Assembly: GCA_902791865.1 (NCBI GenBank)
Contig: CADAXK010000008.1
Coordinates: 73,198-122,186, forward strand
Reading direction: 5' to 3'
DNA from: an uncultured Bacteroidia bacterium
GTDB taxonomy: Bacteria > Bacteroidota > Bacteroidia > Bacteroidales > ML635J-15
DNA: 48,989 nt
This document shows positions 41,037 to 48,989 of the stretch, in pieces (the stretch's first letter is position 1; every line of letters begins with the position of its first letter). Both the position numbers and the translations under genes were made by a program. A model generated the notes under the pieces. That model searched no databases. It was not told the DNA's origin and was given only the letters and a program-made list of their open reading frames with translations.

Positions 41037-43658
41037 TTATCCCAAAGCAGCAATCTGCTCCTTCAGAATCTTAATCTTTGTTTCGGCATCGCTCTGTTTC
41101 TTGCGTTCCTTGTCGATTACAGCCGCAGGTGCGTGGCTTACAAAGTTCTCGTTCGAGAGCTTCTTCATTACCGATTCAAGGAAACTTTCGGCGTAGGCAA
41201 GTTCTTCGCGCAACTTCTTCAATTCCTCGTCCTTGTTAATCAAGTTGCCAACAGGAATGAAATATTCGTTCTTGTTGACGATGAAACCTGCTGCCATCGG
41301 AAGTTTCTCCGTTACGGTGGCTATGCTTTCCACATTGCAGAGCTTCATTATCACGCAGTCGAGTGCATCGTAGTACTTTTCGTGCTTGATGACCGACATT
41401 GTAAGCTTTTCCTTCTGCGGAATGTTCTTTTCCTTCCTTACAGTACGGATGTTTGCTACGACTTCCTTGGTAAGTTCAAAACCAGCAAGCATATCGGCAT
41501 CGACAGGCATTGCCTTTGGCAAATTTGCAACAACAATGCTCTCTCCTTCCTTGCGTTCGGCTATCGACTGCCAGATTTCCTCGGTAATGAACGGCATAAA
41601 CGGATGCAACAGAAGAACCAGCTTCTCGAAGAAACCTATTGTTGCATCGTATGTTTTACGATCAATTGGCTGTCCGTAAGCCGGCTTGATAAGTTCAAGG
41701 TACCATGCCGAGAATTCGTCCCAGAACAACTTGTAAACTCTCATCAAGGCTTCCGAAATGCGGTACTTCGAGAAATCTTCGTCAAGGTCGGCAATGGTTT
41801 CGCTAAGCTTCGAGTTGAACCAATCGACAGCAACCTTTCCTTCGGCAGGCTGTTCAATATCGGCGACATTCCAACCCTTTACAAGACGCAGAGCGTTCCA
41901 AATCTTGTTGTTGAAGTTACGACCTTGCTCGCACAAAGCCTCGTCGAAAAGAATATCGTTTCCTGCAGGTGCCGAAAGCATCATACCCATACGAACGCCA
42001 TCGGTGCCGTACTTGTCCATAAGTTCAATCGGGTCTGGCGAGTTGCCAAGCGACTTCGACATCTTACGGCCAATCTTGTCGCGAACGATACCGGTGAAAT
42101 ATACATTCTTGAACGGCATCTGACCTTTGTATTCGTAACCAGCCATAATCATCCTTGCCACCCAGAAGAAAATAATATCGGGAGCAGTTACAAGGTCCGA
42201 AGTTGGATAGTAGTATTTGATTTCCTCGTTGTCGGGATTGTTGATGCCGTCGAAAAGCGAAATAGGCCACAACCACGACGAGAACCAAGTGTCCAAGCAA
42301 TCGCTATCCTGACGCAAATCACTCATTGTAAGGTTGTTGTCGCCAGTCTTTGCTTTTGCCTTTTCGAGTGCCAATTCTGGAGTTTCTGCAACGACATAAC
42401 CGCCTTTTGGCAAGAAGTATGCAGGAATCTGATGTCCCCACCACAACTGACGGCTGATGCACCAGTCCTTGAGGTTTTCCATCCAGTGACGGTAAGTGTT
42501 CTTGTATTTTGCAGGGTAGAACTTAATGTCGTCGTTCATAACAGCGTCGAGGGCAGGCTTTGCAAGGTCCTGCATCTTGAGGAACCACTGCATCGAAAGT
42601 TTTGGCTCGATGGCGACATTTGTGCGCTCCGAGTAGCCTACCTTATTGGTGTAGTTTTCAACCTTTTCGAGAAGTCCGGCATTCTGCAGGTCGATTTCAA
42701 TCTGCTTGCGCACTGCAAAACGGTCCATTCCGACATACAAACCAGCTGCTTCGCTCAAAGTACCGTCATCGTTGAAGATGTCGATGCTTTCGAGGTTGTA
42801 CTTTTCGCCAAGCATGTAGTCGTTGACATCGTGTGCAGGCGTAACCTTCAGGCAACCAGTACCGAATTCTATGTCAACATATTCGTCTTCGATAACAGGA
42901 ATTACACGGTTTACGAGCGGAACAATCACCTTTTTGCCCTTCAAGTGGGTATTTTTCGGGTCGTTGGGATTGATACACATTGCTGTATCACCCATTATTG
43001 TTTCGGGACGAGTGGTTGCAACGATAGCATAACCGTCTTCGCCTTCTATCTTATAGCGCAGGTAGTACAATTTGCCGTTCTGTTCCTTGTAAACAACTTC
43101 CTCGTCGGACAAAGCTGTCTTTGCCTGCGGATCCCAGTTGACCATACGTACGCCACGGTAGATAAGGCCCTTGTCGTAAAGGTCGCAGAAAACCTTGATG
43201 ACACTCTTCGAGCGTTTTTCGTCCATTGTGAAGGCAGTACGGTCCCAGTCGCACGAAGCGCCGAGTTTGCGAAGTTGCTGTAGGATGATTCCGCCATGTT
43301 CGTGAGTCCAGTCCCATGCGTGCTTTAGGAATTCGTCGCGGCTGAGGTCGGTTTTCTTTATGCCCTGCTGGGCAAGTTTATTGACAACCTTTGCCTCGGT
43401 AGCAATCGAAGCGTGGTCGGTACCAGGCACCCAGATTGCATTCTTTCCCGACATGCGGGCACGGCGTACAAGAATATCCTGTATAGTATTGTTGAGCATG
43501 TGACCCATGTGCAAAATTCCAGTAACATTTGGTGGCGGGATCACAACAACGTAAGGTTCGCGTCCATCTGGTTCCGAGTGGAAGAACTTGTGTTCAGTCC
43601 AGTAGTCGTACCATTTCTTCTCTATCTCCTGCGGTTCGTATTTGGCAGATAATTCCAT
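41037..43658 (-). CDS. valS: Valyl-tRNA synthetase
   Basis: 873 residues, usual size. HIGH motif in [13 protein letters not shown] (residues 41-53), KMSKS in [10 protein letters not shown] (about 530), the editing domain (about 190-340), anticodon-binding helices, and a C-terminal coiled coil ([13 protein letters not shown] ... [11 protein letters not shown]), as in canonical ValRS. It joins valine to tRNA-Val. Own promoter TATCTTTG (minus, 43703-43696). The 756-residue open frame on the opposite strand across it is an artefact of its codon bias. Confidence 0.97.
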   Translation of the reverse strand: MELSAKYEPQEIEKKWYDYWTEHKFFHSEPDGREPYVVVIPPPNVTGILHMGHMLNNTIQDILVRRARMSGKNAIWVPGTDHASIATEAKVVNKLAQQGIKKTDLSRDEFLKHAWDWTHEHGGIILQQLRKLGASCDWDRTAFTMDEKRSKSVIKVFCDLYDKGLIYRGVRMVNWDPQAKTALSDEEVVYKEQNGKLYYLRYKIEGEDGYAIVATTRPETIMGDTAMCINPNDPKNTHLKGKKVIVPLVNRVIPVIEDEYVDIEFGTGCLKVTPAHDVNDYMLGEKYNLESIDIFNDDGTLSEAAGLYVGMDRFAVRKQIEIDLQNAGLLEKVENYTNKVGYSERTNVAIEPKLSMQWFLKMQDLAKPALDAVMNDDIKFYPAKYKNTYRHWMENLKDWCISRQLWWGHQIPAYFLPKGGYVVAETPELALEKAKAKTGDNNLTMSDLRQDSDCLDTWFSSWLWPISLFDGINNPDNEEIKYYYPTSDLVTAPDIIFFWVARMIMAGYEYKGQMPFKNVYFTGIVRDKIGRKMSKSLGNSPDPIELMDKYGTDGVRMGMMLSAPAGNDILFDEALCEQGRNFNNKIWNALRLVKGWNVADIEQPAEGKVAVDWFNSKLSETIADLDEDFSKYRISEALMRVYKLFWDEFSAWYLELIKPAYGQPIDRKTYDATIGFFEKLVLLLHPFMPFITEEIWQSIAERKEGESIVVANLPKAMPVDADMLAGFELTKEVVANIRTVRKEKNIPQKEKLTMSVIKHEKYYDALDCVIMKLCNVESIATVTEKLPMAAGFIVNKNEYFIPVGNLINKDEELKKLREELAYAESFLESVMKKLSNENFVSHAPAAVIDKERKKQSDAETKIKILKEQIAALG

Positions 43659-43695
43659 ATTGAAAGTTTTTATTTAAATCGTTAAAAAAAGTTCG

Positions 43696-43703
43696 CAAAG
43701 ATA
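43696..43703 (-). promoter_or_regulatory. Promoter -7 box of valS
   Basis: CAAAGATA on the plus strand (TATCTTTG on the minus), 38 bp before the start codon. Confidence 0.5.
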
Positions 43704-43709
43704 CAATAT

Positions 43710-44060
43710 TATTACGATTTATAATGTACGATTTACGATTTTTGATTTGAGCGAAAAGGCTTGCAGGTGAAAAGGCTTTTGCTTATGAAACAAATAATAT
43801 TTCGTGTACAGACGCAAAATTTTGCGTCTTAAACGGCGCAAATCATTGCAATCGGCGCAAAGCATTGCGCTACAATCATCGAATTTTCAAATTTTCAAAT
43901 TTTTGAACCTTAAACGTTGAACGTTGAACCAGAAACGTTAAACTGCGTAGCCAACCATTGAATCATTAAATTTTTGAATTATTGAATTTTCAAATCATCA
44001 AATTCTCAAATTCTAGAACCTTAAACGTTACAAATTCTAGAACCTTAAACGTTAAACCTG
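43710..44060. repeat. Repeat-rich intergenic segment
   Basis: Contains the TTACGATT-type repeat (43715-43740), the 20-bp AGACGC palindrome (43810-43829), several degenerate CCTTAAACGTT and ATTTTCAAATTTT units, and two 24-bp copies (44007-44030, 44031-44054) in tandem. No gene. Such low-complexity dispersed repeats are frequent in Bacteroidota intergenic DNA. Confidence 0.6.
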
Positions 44061-44152
44061 AGAAACGTCGCAGCCATTTAAACGGGCGTAAGCCGTAGCC
44101 GCATTATGTAATTTTTTGTTTTTTTGAATAGCATAAATCAATAATATTTATG

Positions 44153-44160
44153 TAATTTTG
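44153..44160 (+). promoter_or_regulatory. Promoter -7 box of the giant secreted protein gene
   Basis: TAATTTTG, about 100 bp before the start. The start itself has an unusually strong Shine-Dalgarno-like GGGAGGA (44243-44249) eight bases upstream of the ATG at 44258, rare in this phylum. Confidence 0.45.
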
Positions 44161-44257
44161 CATCGCAAAAAACTAATTGAATTTAGAAAAATTAATAGTT
44201 ATAAAGTATTGATTAAAGCCGAGGGATCCGATGGCATATAACGGGAGGATTGTAACA

Positions 44258-47200
44258 ATGAAAAAAGTATTATTAAATTTGCTTCTACTGCTAGCAATGG
44301 CATTTGGAGCAGTCGCACAGACAGAAGTGACGATTGGCAATGAGGCATATTCGTCTTATGAATTGCCAACAAACATGTACTACAATTATTCGCTTACACA
44401 GCAGATTTTCACAGCTGAAGAAATTGGTACGTCAGGTTCAATTTCCTCTATCAGTTTCTATTATGATTACACAAATGAATTCAACTTATCAGGAATCAAG
44501 GTGTACATGATGATTACTGATAAAAGTTCGTTTGAATCAGATGAGGATATGGTTGATATGGCTGATGCTACATTGGTGTACGAAGGCAATGTTAGTGCAA
44601 CAAGCGCGGGCTGGATAACCATTGAGCTTGATGATGAGTTCGATTATGATGGTACTGGCAACCTTTTACTTTGTGTGTATGATCCTGTTTATGGTTATCC
44701 AGGTGATGATTATACATATAGATATTCAGAAACTGATGATTATATGTCGATTAGCTATTATAGCGATTACACATGCCCCGATATTAATAATTTGACATCG
44801 TACGATGATAATATAAGTCGCTATGATTATCGTAGCAATATTAAGCTGACGATTGATACTGGTGCTCAGTCGTGTCCTAAAGTAAATGGTCTAGCCGTAA
44901 GCAATATTACTGCTTCTTCTGTTGATGTTTCGTGGTTGGCAGGCGGCAGCGAAACGGCTTGGGTGCTCAAGTATGGCGTTCATGGATTTGATGTTGAAAC
45001 AGAAGGAACTACCGAGGAACTTGCAAGTACAAACTTTACTATAAATGGTCTTGCTGACAATACCAGTTACGATGTATTTGTAAAGGCTGTTTGCGATGCC
45101 AATGACGAAAGCAGATGGAGAAGGGTAACATTCCGCACAGAATGTGGTGCTATTGTTTCTTTCCCGTGGAGTGAGGACTTTGAAACCTACGACGAAGGTC
45201 CTTTTTCTGCTTCATGTTGGGAAAATGAACACATTGAAGGGGATGATTCAGATCTTTTCTGGATAAATCCGTATGGTAATGGATCGAATAATACAGTACA
45301 AATTTATCTGCCCGATATGTCAGCCGGAACATTAACCAAGTTGGTTTTGCCGGGAATGACAATACCCGATGAAGGGGTTTACAAATTCTCAATTGATGTG
45401 TTTCGCGATTCTGAAAATTATGCAGAAGATGAAGGCATACGAATTTTTGCAAGTATAAATGGAGAAATAGAAGGCGCTACAGAGCTGGGATTCGTATCGC
45501 GTGACTATACACAGTCCGATGGCGGCGTAGTGGCAGCAGAGGATGATTATGGGTGGTACACATACGCGTTCACAATTCCTTTCCCAGGAACGTGCTATAT
45601 AATATTGAGAGGAGAAAGCCAGTATGGAAGTGGCACATATATGGATAATTTTGTTGTTCGTGAAGCTTATAGCGAAGCCGAGATTCTTACATTTACATTA
45701 CCTACCCAGATGTCAGAAGCTACAATCAATAGCGGAAACGGAACCATAGCAGTGTCGGTTGCAAATTCGACAGACATGGATGCACTTGTTCCGGAAATCA
45801 CTATTTCCAATTATGCAGAAATCAGCGATCCGACAATCACAGGCGAAGGTGATACGCGTACATTGGCATATATTGTTACCGCTGAAGGAGGAAATACCAA
45901 GAATTGGACAGTTACCGTAACGAGAGCTGCAGTAAGCCACAACGCTTTCATTACTGGATTTACATTCTATGGTCAGAAGGACGGAACGGAAGCTACAATA
46001 GTTAGCGACACTATAAACGGCATTTATACGGTAAATGCAGTTGCAGAATGGGATGTTTACCTTAATGGTATTGCTCCAATAGTGACTGTTTCTGTTGCTG
46101 CTACAGTGACCCCTGAAAGCGAAACTTATCAGGATTTCACAAGTTCGGTTAACTATACGGTAACTGCAGAGGATGGGGAAACAGCTCACACATATATTGT
46201 TACAATAGTTAACGACCCCGATGCTTGTATAACCCCATGGAATATATATGTTTCAAATATTACGACCAATTCTGCAACCTTGAGTTGGGAACAGACATAT
46301 ACCGAAACTTCATATCGACTGAAGGTGTCAACAGTAGCTATGCGCGACCTTACAGCAACCGCTGATCTGTTTGATGGAATTGTTGAGGCTACAACCAAGG
46401 ACCTTGAAGGGTTGTCATCTGGTACAAAGTATTATGTATATATTCAGTCGAACTGCGAAAATGCAGAGGATTGGGAAGATATAAGTTTTGTGACGGATTG
46501 CGATCCAATTTCCGTATTGCCGTATGAGGAAAGTTTTGAAAATTCTACTCTATATAATGTTCCAGATTGCTGGACGAAAGTCGGTAGTGGAAATATATCA
46601 GTTAGGAGTTCTGGTGCAAATACAGGTGATAATTATATGTTTTTCGGTGGGGTAGAAGGCGGTAATATAATTGCATTGCCACGATTAGAAATAGAAACAA
46701 ATGAGTCTGCGATGCTGCTGGATTTCTATTCAAGACCAGAGAACTATTCATATATAGAATGTGGTACATTTGAGGTAGGATATATCACTGATCTTGACGA
46801 TGCATCAACATTTACTGCTATAGAAACATATTCATACGACGATTGGTCAGACAACCAATATGAGAGAAGGATTGTAAACATGTCATCAGCTCCAGCTGGT
46901 AGTTATTTTGCATTCAATCATAAGGCTAATTCTTATAGATGGTATTGGTATGTTGACGATGTTGTTGTACGTTATATTAACGACGATGCCGAAATCGTTG
47001 ACTTCGACTTCCCGACCCGTATGTCGGTTCCAGTAATCGACAGCGTAAATGCAACCGTTGCAGTTGTCGCTTCGTATCAGGCAGACTTTGATAATCTTGA
47101 AGAAAATGTTACCGTATCGGACTATGCTACATACGTAGAAAATACAGCAAACATTGCAGGAACAACAAAGACTTTCACTTATACGGTTACTGCCGAAGAC

Positions 47201-48989
47201 CAAACAACAACCAAGGACTGGACCGTAACCGTAACCAAGGCCGAGGCTGCAAGCACTGCAAACGATATTCTTTCGTTTACATTCGATGGTCAGTATGGCG
47301 AATCAATTATTGATGCTGCAGAAAAGACCGTTAGAGCATACGCAGAATGGTATGTTGACCTTGACAATAATATTACTCCGGAAATCATCGTTTCGCCAAT
47401 GGCTACTATTACTCCGGGAAGCGGTGTTGCACAGGTATTCAACGAGCCTGTAGAATATACAGTTTTGGCAGAAGATGGCGAAAGTGTTGCTGTGTGGACT
47501 GTTACAATAACTACCGATCCGAATGCATGTGTAAATCCATATTATTTGGATGTTTACGACATTGAGGAAACAACGGCAACTTTGCAATGGTGGCAGATGT
47601 ATAACGAAACATCATACCTAGTAAAGATTTCTACCACCGAAATGGATGACATGACGGCAACTGCCGATGTTTACGATGACGAAGTTGTTCTTACTAGCGA
47701 TGAGGTTGTGCTTGAACTTACCGAATTAACAGCATCAACTGCATACTATGTATATGTACAGTCGAATTGTGGTACAGACGAATGGGTGGAAACATTCTTC
47801 ATGACAGAGTGCAGTAGTTCTGCATATTCGCTTCCATTTGTCGAAACATTCGATGCAACATCGGCTTCAAGACAGTGCTGGAGCATTATTGATGCCAATG
47901 ATGATAATACGACATGGTATTATGATAACGATTATAATTATGACGAAGAAGTAGCAATGTATAGTTATTCTTATTATAATGATGCAAATGACTGGTTGGT
48001 CTCGCCAAAACTTGCTATTGTTGAAGGTGCATACTTGACATTTGAATACTGGTCAGTGCGTTATGCTCAGGAAAAATTCTCTGTTTATGTAATGGATGAT
48101 CCAGCTAACTATGCATCGGCAACACTGGTTCTTGCTACGCAGATAGCAACTAGCCAATATGCTTCTACTATTCCAAGCATAAATCTTACTGCATACGCCG
48201 GACAGGAAATCTATATCGGTATTAAGTGTGAGACTGAAGCATATCAGGAGTACTTGTATATCGACAACTTCAATATTGAAGTAATTACTCATACAATTGC
48301 TCTTACCGTTGGTGAACATGGTTCTGTTTCTCCAAGTGGTGAAAATGGTGTGGTAACCGTAGGCGATAGTGGTGATGCGGTATTTACTATCACACCTGAC
48401 GACGGCTACAGGATTGAAAGCGTAATTGTTGATGCAACAAATAATGTTACCGAAAATGTTGTTGCTGGCGACGGCGTATTCTTCTACACATTCGAAAATG
48501 TAACAGAAGACCATACAATTAATGTAACATTTGAAGAAATACCTACCTACACAATCACTGTTAACGCAGGTGAAAATGGTAATGTTTATTATAACGATGC
48601 TTTGGTTTCTGCTCCTATCGTAGTAACTGAGGGTGCAACTCCAGAATTTGAAATTACCCCAGAAACAGGCTATCAGATTGATGTTCTAACGGTGGGTGAA
48701 GATACAGTAGAACTTACAGCGCAACAGTTGGGCGGATTAGCCTACACATTCGAACCAGTAATGGCAGACATCACTCTTGCTGTAACATTCGAGGCTGTAC
48801 CTCCAACAACTCATACAATTACTCTTACCGTTGGTGAACATGGCTCTGTTTCTCCAAGTGGAGAAAATGGTATTGTTATCGTAAATGATGGTGCCGATAT
48901 AAGCTTTACAATCACGCCTGACGAAGGTTACGAAATTGGAGGCCTATTCGTTGACGATAGTCCGCTATATTGTGATGTTACTGGTGAAA
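44258..48989 (+). CDS. Giant secreted modular protein (partial, continues past window)
   Basis: I followed the frame from the ATG at 44258 to the edge: 1577 complete codons without a stop. Sec signal peptide 1-20 (MKKVLLNLLLLLAMAFGAVA). The rest is beta-sandwich modules: FN3 (about 206-300, 657-755, 1090-1190), choice-of-anchor/jellyroll-like domains (about 300-475, 755-910, 1195-1340; FVETFDATS, YVDDVVVRY), cadherin-like beta-sandwich repeats (YTVTAEDGE...TVTVT motifs, about 475-655 and 910-1088) and divergent InlB B-like repeats from 1344 (HTITLTVGEHGSVSPSGENG, third copy cut by the window). Probably type IX secretion substrate; its C-terminal domain is not in the window. Likely adhesin or glycan-binding surface protein. 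Confidence 0.85.
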   Translation, partial: MKKVLLNLLLLLAMAFGAVAQTEVTIGNEAYSSYELPTNMYYNYSLTQQIFTAEEIGTSGSISSISFYYDYTNEFNLSGIKVYMMITDKSSFESDEDMVDMADATLVYEGNVSATSAGWITIELDDEFDYDGTGNLLLCVYDPVYGYPGDDYTYRYSETDDYMSISYYSDYTCPDINNLTSYDDNISRYDYRSNIKLTIDTGAQSCPKVNGLAVSNITASSVDVSWLAGGSETAWVLKYGVHGFDVETEGTTEELASTNFTINGLADNTSYDVFVKAVCDANDESRWRRVTFRTECGAIVSFPWSEDFETYDEGPFSASCWENEHIEGDDSDLFWINPYGNGSNNTVQIYLPDMSAGTLTKLVLPGMTIPDEGVYKFSIDVFRDSENYAEDEGIRIFASINGEIEGATELGFVSRDYTQSDGGVVAAEDDYGWYTYAFTIPFPGTCYIILRGESQYGSGTYMDNFVVREAYSEAEILTFTLPTQMSEATINSGNGTIAVSVANSTDMDALVPEITISNYAEISDPTITGEGDTRTLAYIVTAEGGNTKNWTVTVTRAAVSHNAFITGFTFYGQKDGTEATIVSDTINGIYTVNAVAEWDVYLNGIAPIVTVSVAATVTPESETYQDFTSSVNYTVTAEDGETAHTYIVTIVNDPDACITPWNIYVSNITTNSATLSWEQTYTETSYRLKVSTVAMRDLTATADLFDGIVEATTKDLEGLSSGTKYYVYIQSNCENAEDWEDISFVTDCDPISVLPYEESFENSTLYNVPDCWTKVGSGNISVRSSGANTGDNYMFFGGVEGGNIIALPRLEIETNESAMLLDFYSRPENYSYIECGTFEVGYITDLDDASTFTAIETYSYDDWSDNQYERRIVNMSSAPAGSYFAFNHKANSYRWYWYVDDVVVRYINDDAEIVDFDFPTRMSVPVIDSVNATVAVVASYQADFDNLEENVTVSDYATYVENTANIAGTTKTFTYTVTAEDQTTTKDWTVTVTKAEAASTANDILSFTFDGQYGESIIDAAEKTVRAYAEWYVDLDNNITPEIIVSPMATITPGSGVAQVFNEPVEYTVLAEDGESVAVWTVTITTDPNACVNPYYLDVYDIEETTATLQWWQMYNETSYLVKISTTEMDDMTATADVYDDEVVLTSDEVVLELTELTASTAYYVYVQSNCGTDEWVETFFMTECSSSAYSLPFVETFDATSASRQCWSIIDANDDNTTWYYDNDYNYDEEVAMYSYSYYNDANDWLVSPKLAIVEGAYLTFEYWSVRYAQEKFSVYVMDDPANYASATLVLATQIATSQYASTIPSINLTAYAGQEIYIGIKCETEAYQEYLYIDNFNIEVITHTIALTVGEHGSVSPSGENGVVTVGDSGDAVFTITPDDGYRIESVIVDATNNVTENVVAGDGVFFYTFENVTEDHTINVTFEEIPTYTITVNAGENGNVYYNDALVSAPIVVTEGATPEFEITPETGYQIDVLTVGEDTVELTAQQLGGLAYTFEPVMADITLAVTFEAVPPTTHTITLTVGEHGSVSPSGENGIVIVNDGADISFTITPDEGYEIGGLFVDDSPLYCDVTGE

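Noticed and set aside
41013..43283. 756-residue plus-strand open frame antisense to valS
   Set aside because: It is the mirror of valS codon usage; the valS product has all class I synthetase motifs, and the antisense product looks random (Cys/His/Val-rich, no domain).
44161..44257. Riboswitch or structured leader before the secreted protein gene
   Set aside because: No pattern of a known class seen; the leader is short and only shows a Shine-Dalgarno-like site.
45150..48514. Series of minus-strand frames in the last 4 kb
   Set aside because: They are mirrors of the long plus-strand secreted protein, whose frame I followed codon by codon.

Overview
The window reads as a chromosomal segment of an anaerobic Bacteroidales bacterium (phylum Bacteroidota). 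Evidence: many promoters of the Bacteroidota type (TTG or TTTG, about 19 bp, TAnnTTTG), mostly no Shine-Dalgarno sites, family genes typical of the order (DUF4292 lipoprotein beside a TPR protein and an EnvC-like M23 protein, a DUF4932 protein, a CitMHS_2/NhaD-like antiporter), and anaerobic metabolism (HydG, an AbfD-like protein, heterodisulfide-reductase-like proteins). No rRNA, CRISPR array, insertion sequence or integrase gene was recognised.

Region 1 (1 to about 9.2 kb) is a mobile element, most likely one end of a prophage. Almost all genes are on the minus strand and are GC-richer than the host genes. A CI-like repressor (8693-9148, plus) faces an early promoter with a 15-bp palindromic operator. 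The early minus operon holds an unknown gene, two tiny HTH proteins, small unknowns and a 777-residue Toprim/SF3 primase-helicase, and ends at a terminator (3946-3973). Next comes an iteron array (3645-3885) of 18 units, mostly 11 bp apart, then a second minus-strand gene set. That set includes coiled-coil and membrane proteins, a short HerA/FtsK-type (A32-like) packaging ATPase and a spanin-like lipoprotein that runs off the left edge. Three intergenic spaces of this set appear to carry plus-strand small RNA genes. A short tRNA-like structure without a D-arm lies at 6769-6816.

Region 2 (9.4 to 21.9 kb) is host DNA: rmuC; a minus-strand group with an AbfD/HpaB-family protein, an acyl-CoA dehydrogenase and a Na+/H+-antiporter-like protein; a B12-type radical SAM protein with unusual CX4CX2C spacing; a Fic protein carrying an 11-bp repeat tract; an SDR epimerase fused to a zinc ribbon; and a TM1266-like regulator with hydG.

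Region 3 (21.9 to 35.9 kb), on the plus strand, holds a glycosyltransferase, a DUF4932 metalloprotease-like protein, and a probable sulfonolipid (capnine-type) set: alpha-oxoamine synthase, cysteate synthase and SDR reductase. A double VOC protein, a lipoprotein and a five-gene Hdr-like electron-transfer cluster (HdrC, HdrC, HdrE-D fusion, HdrB, HdrA) follow. Inverted copies of a dispersed repeat (about 21.9 and 29.1 kb) bracket the glycosyltransferase-to-SDR block.

Region 4 (35.9 to 48.99 kb) has a minus-strand operon (nucleotidyltransferase, TPR, DUF4292, EnvC-like), valS, a repeat-rich gap, and the first 1577 codons of a very large secreted modular protein that continues past the right edge.
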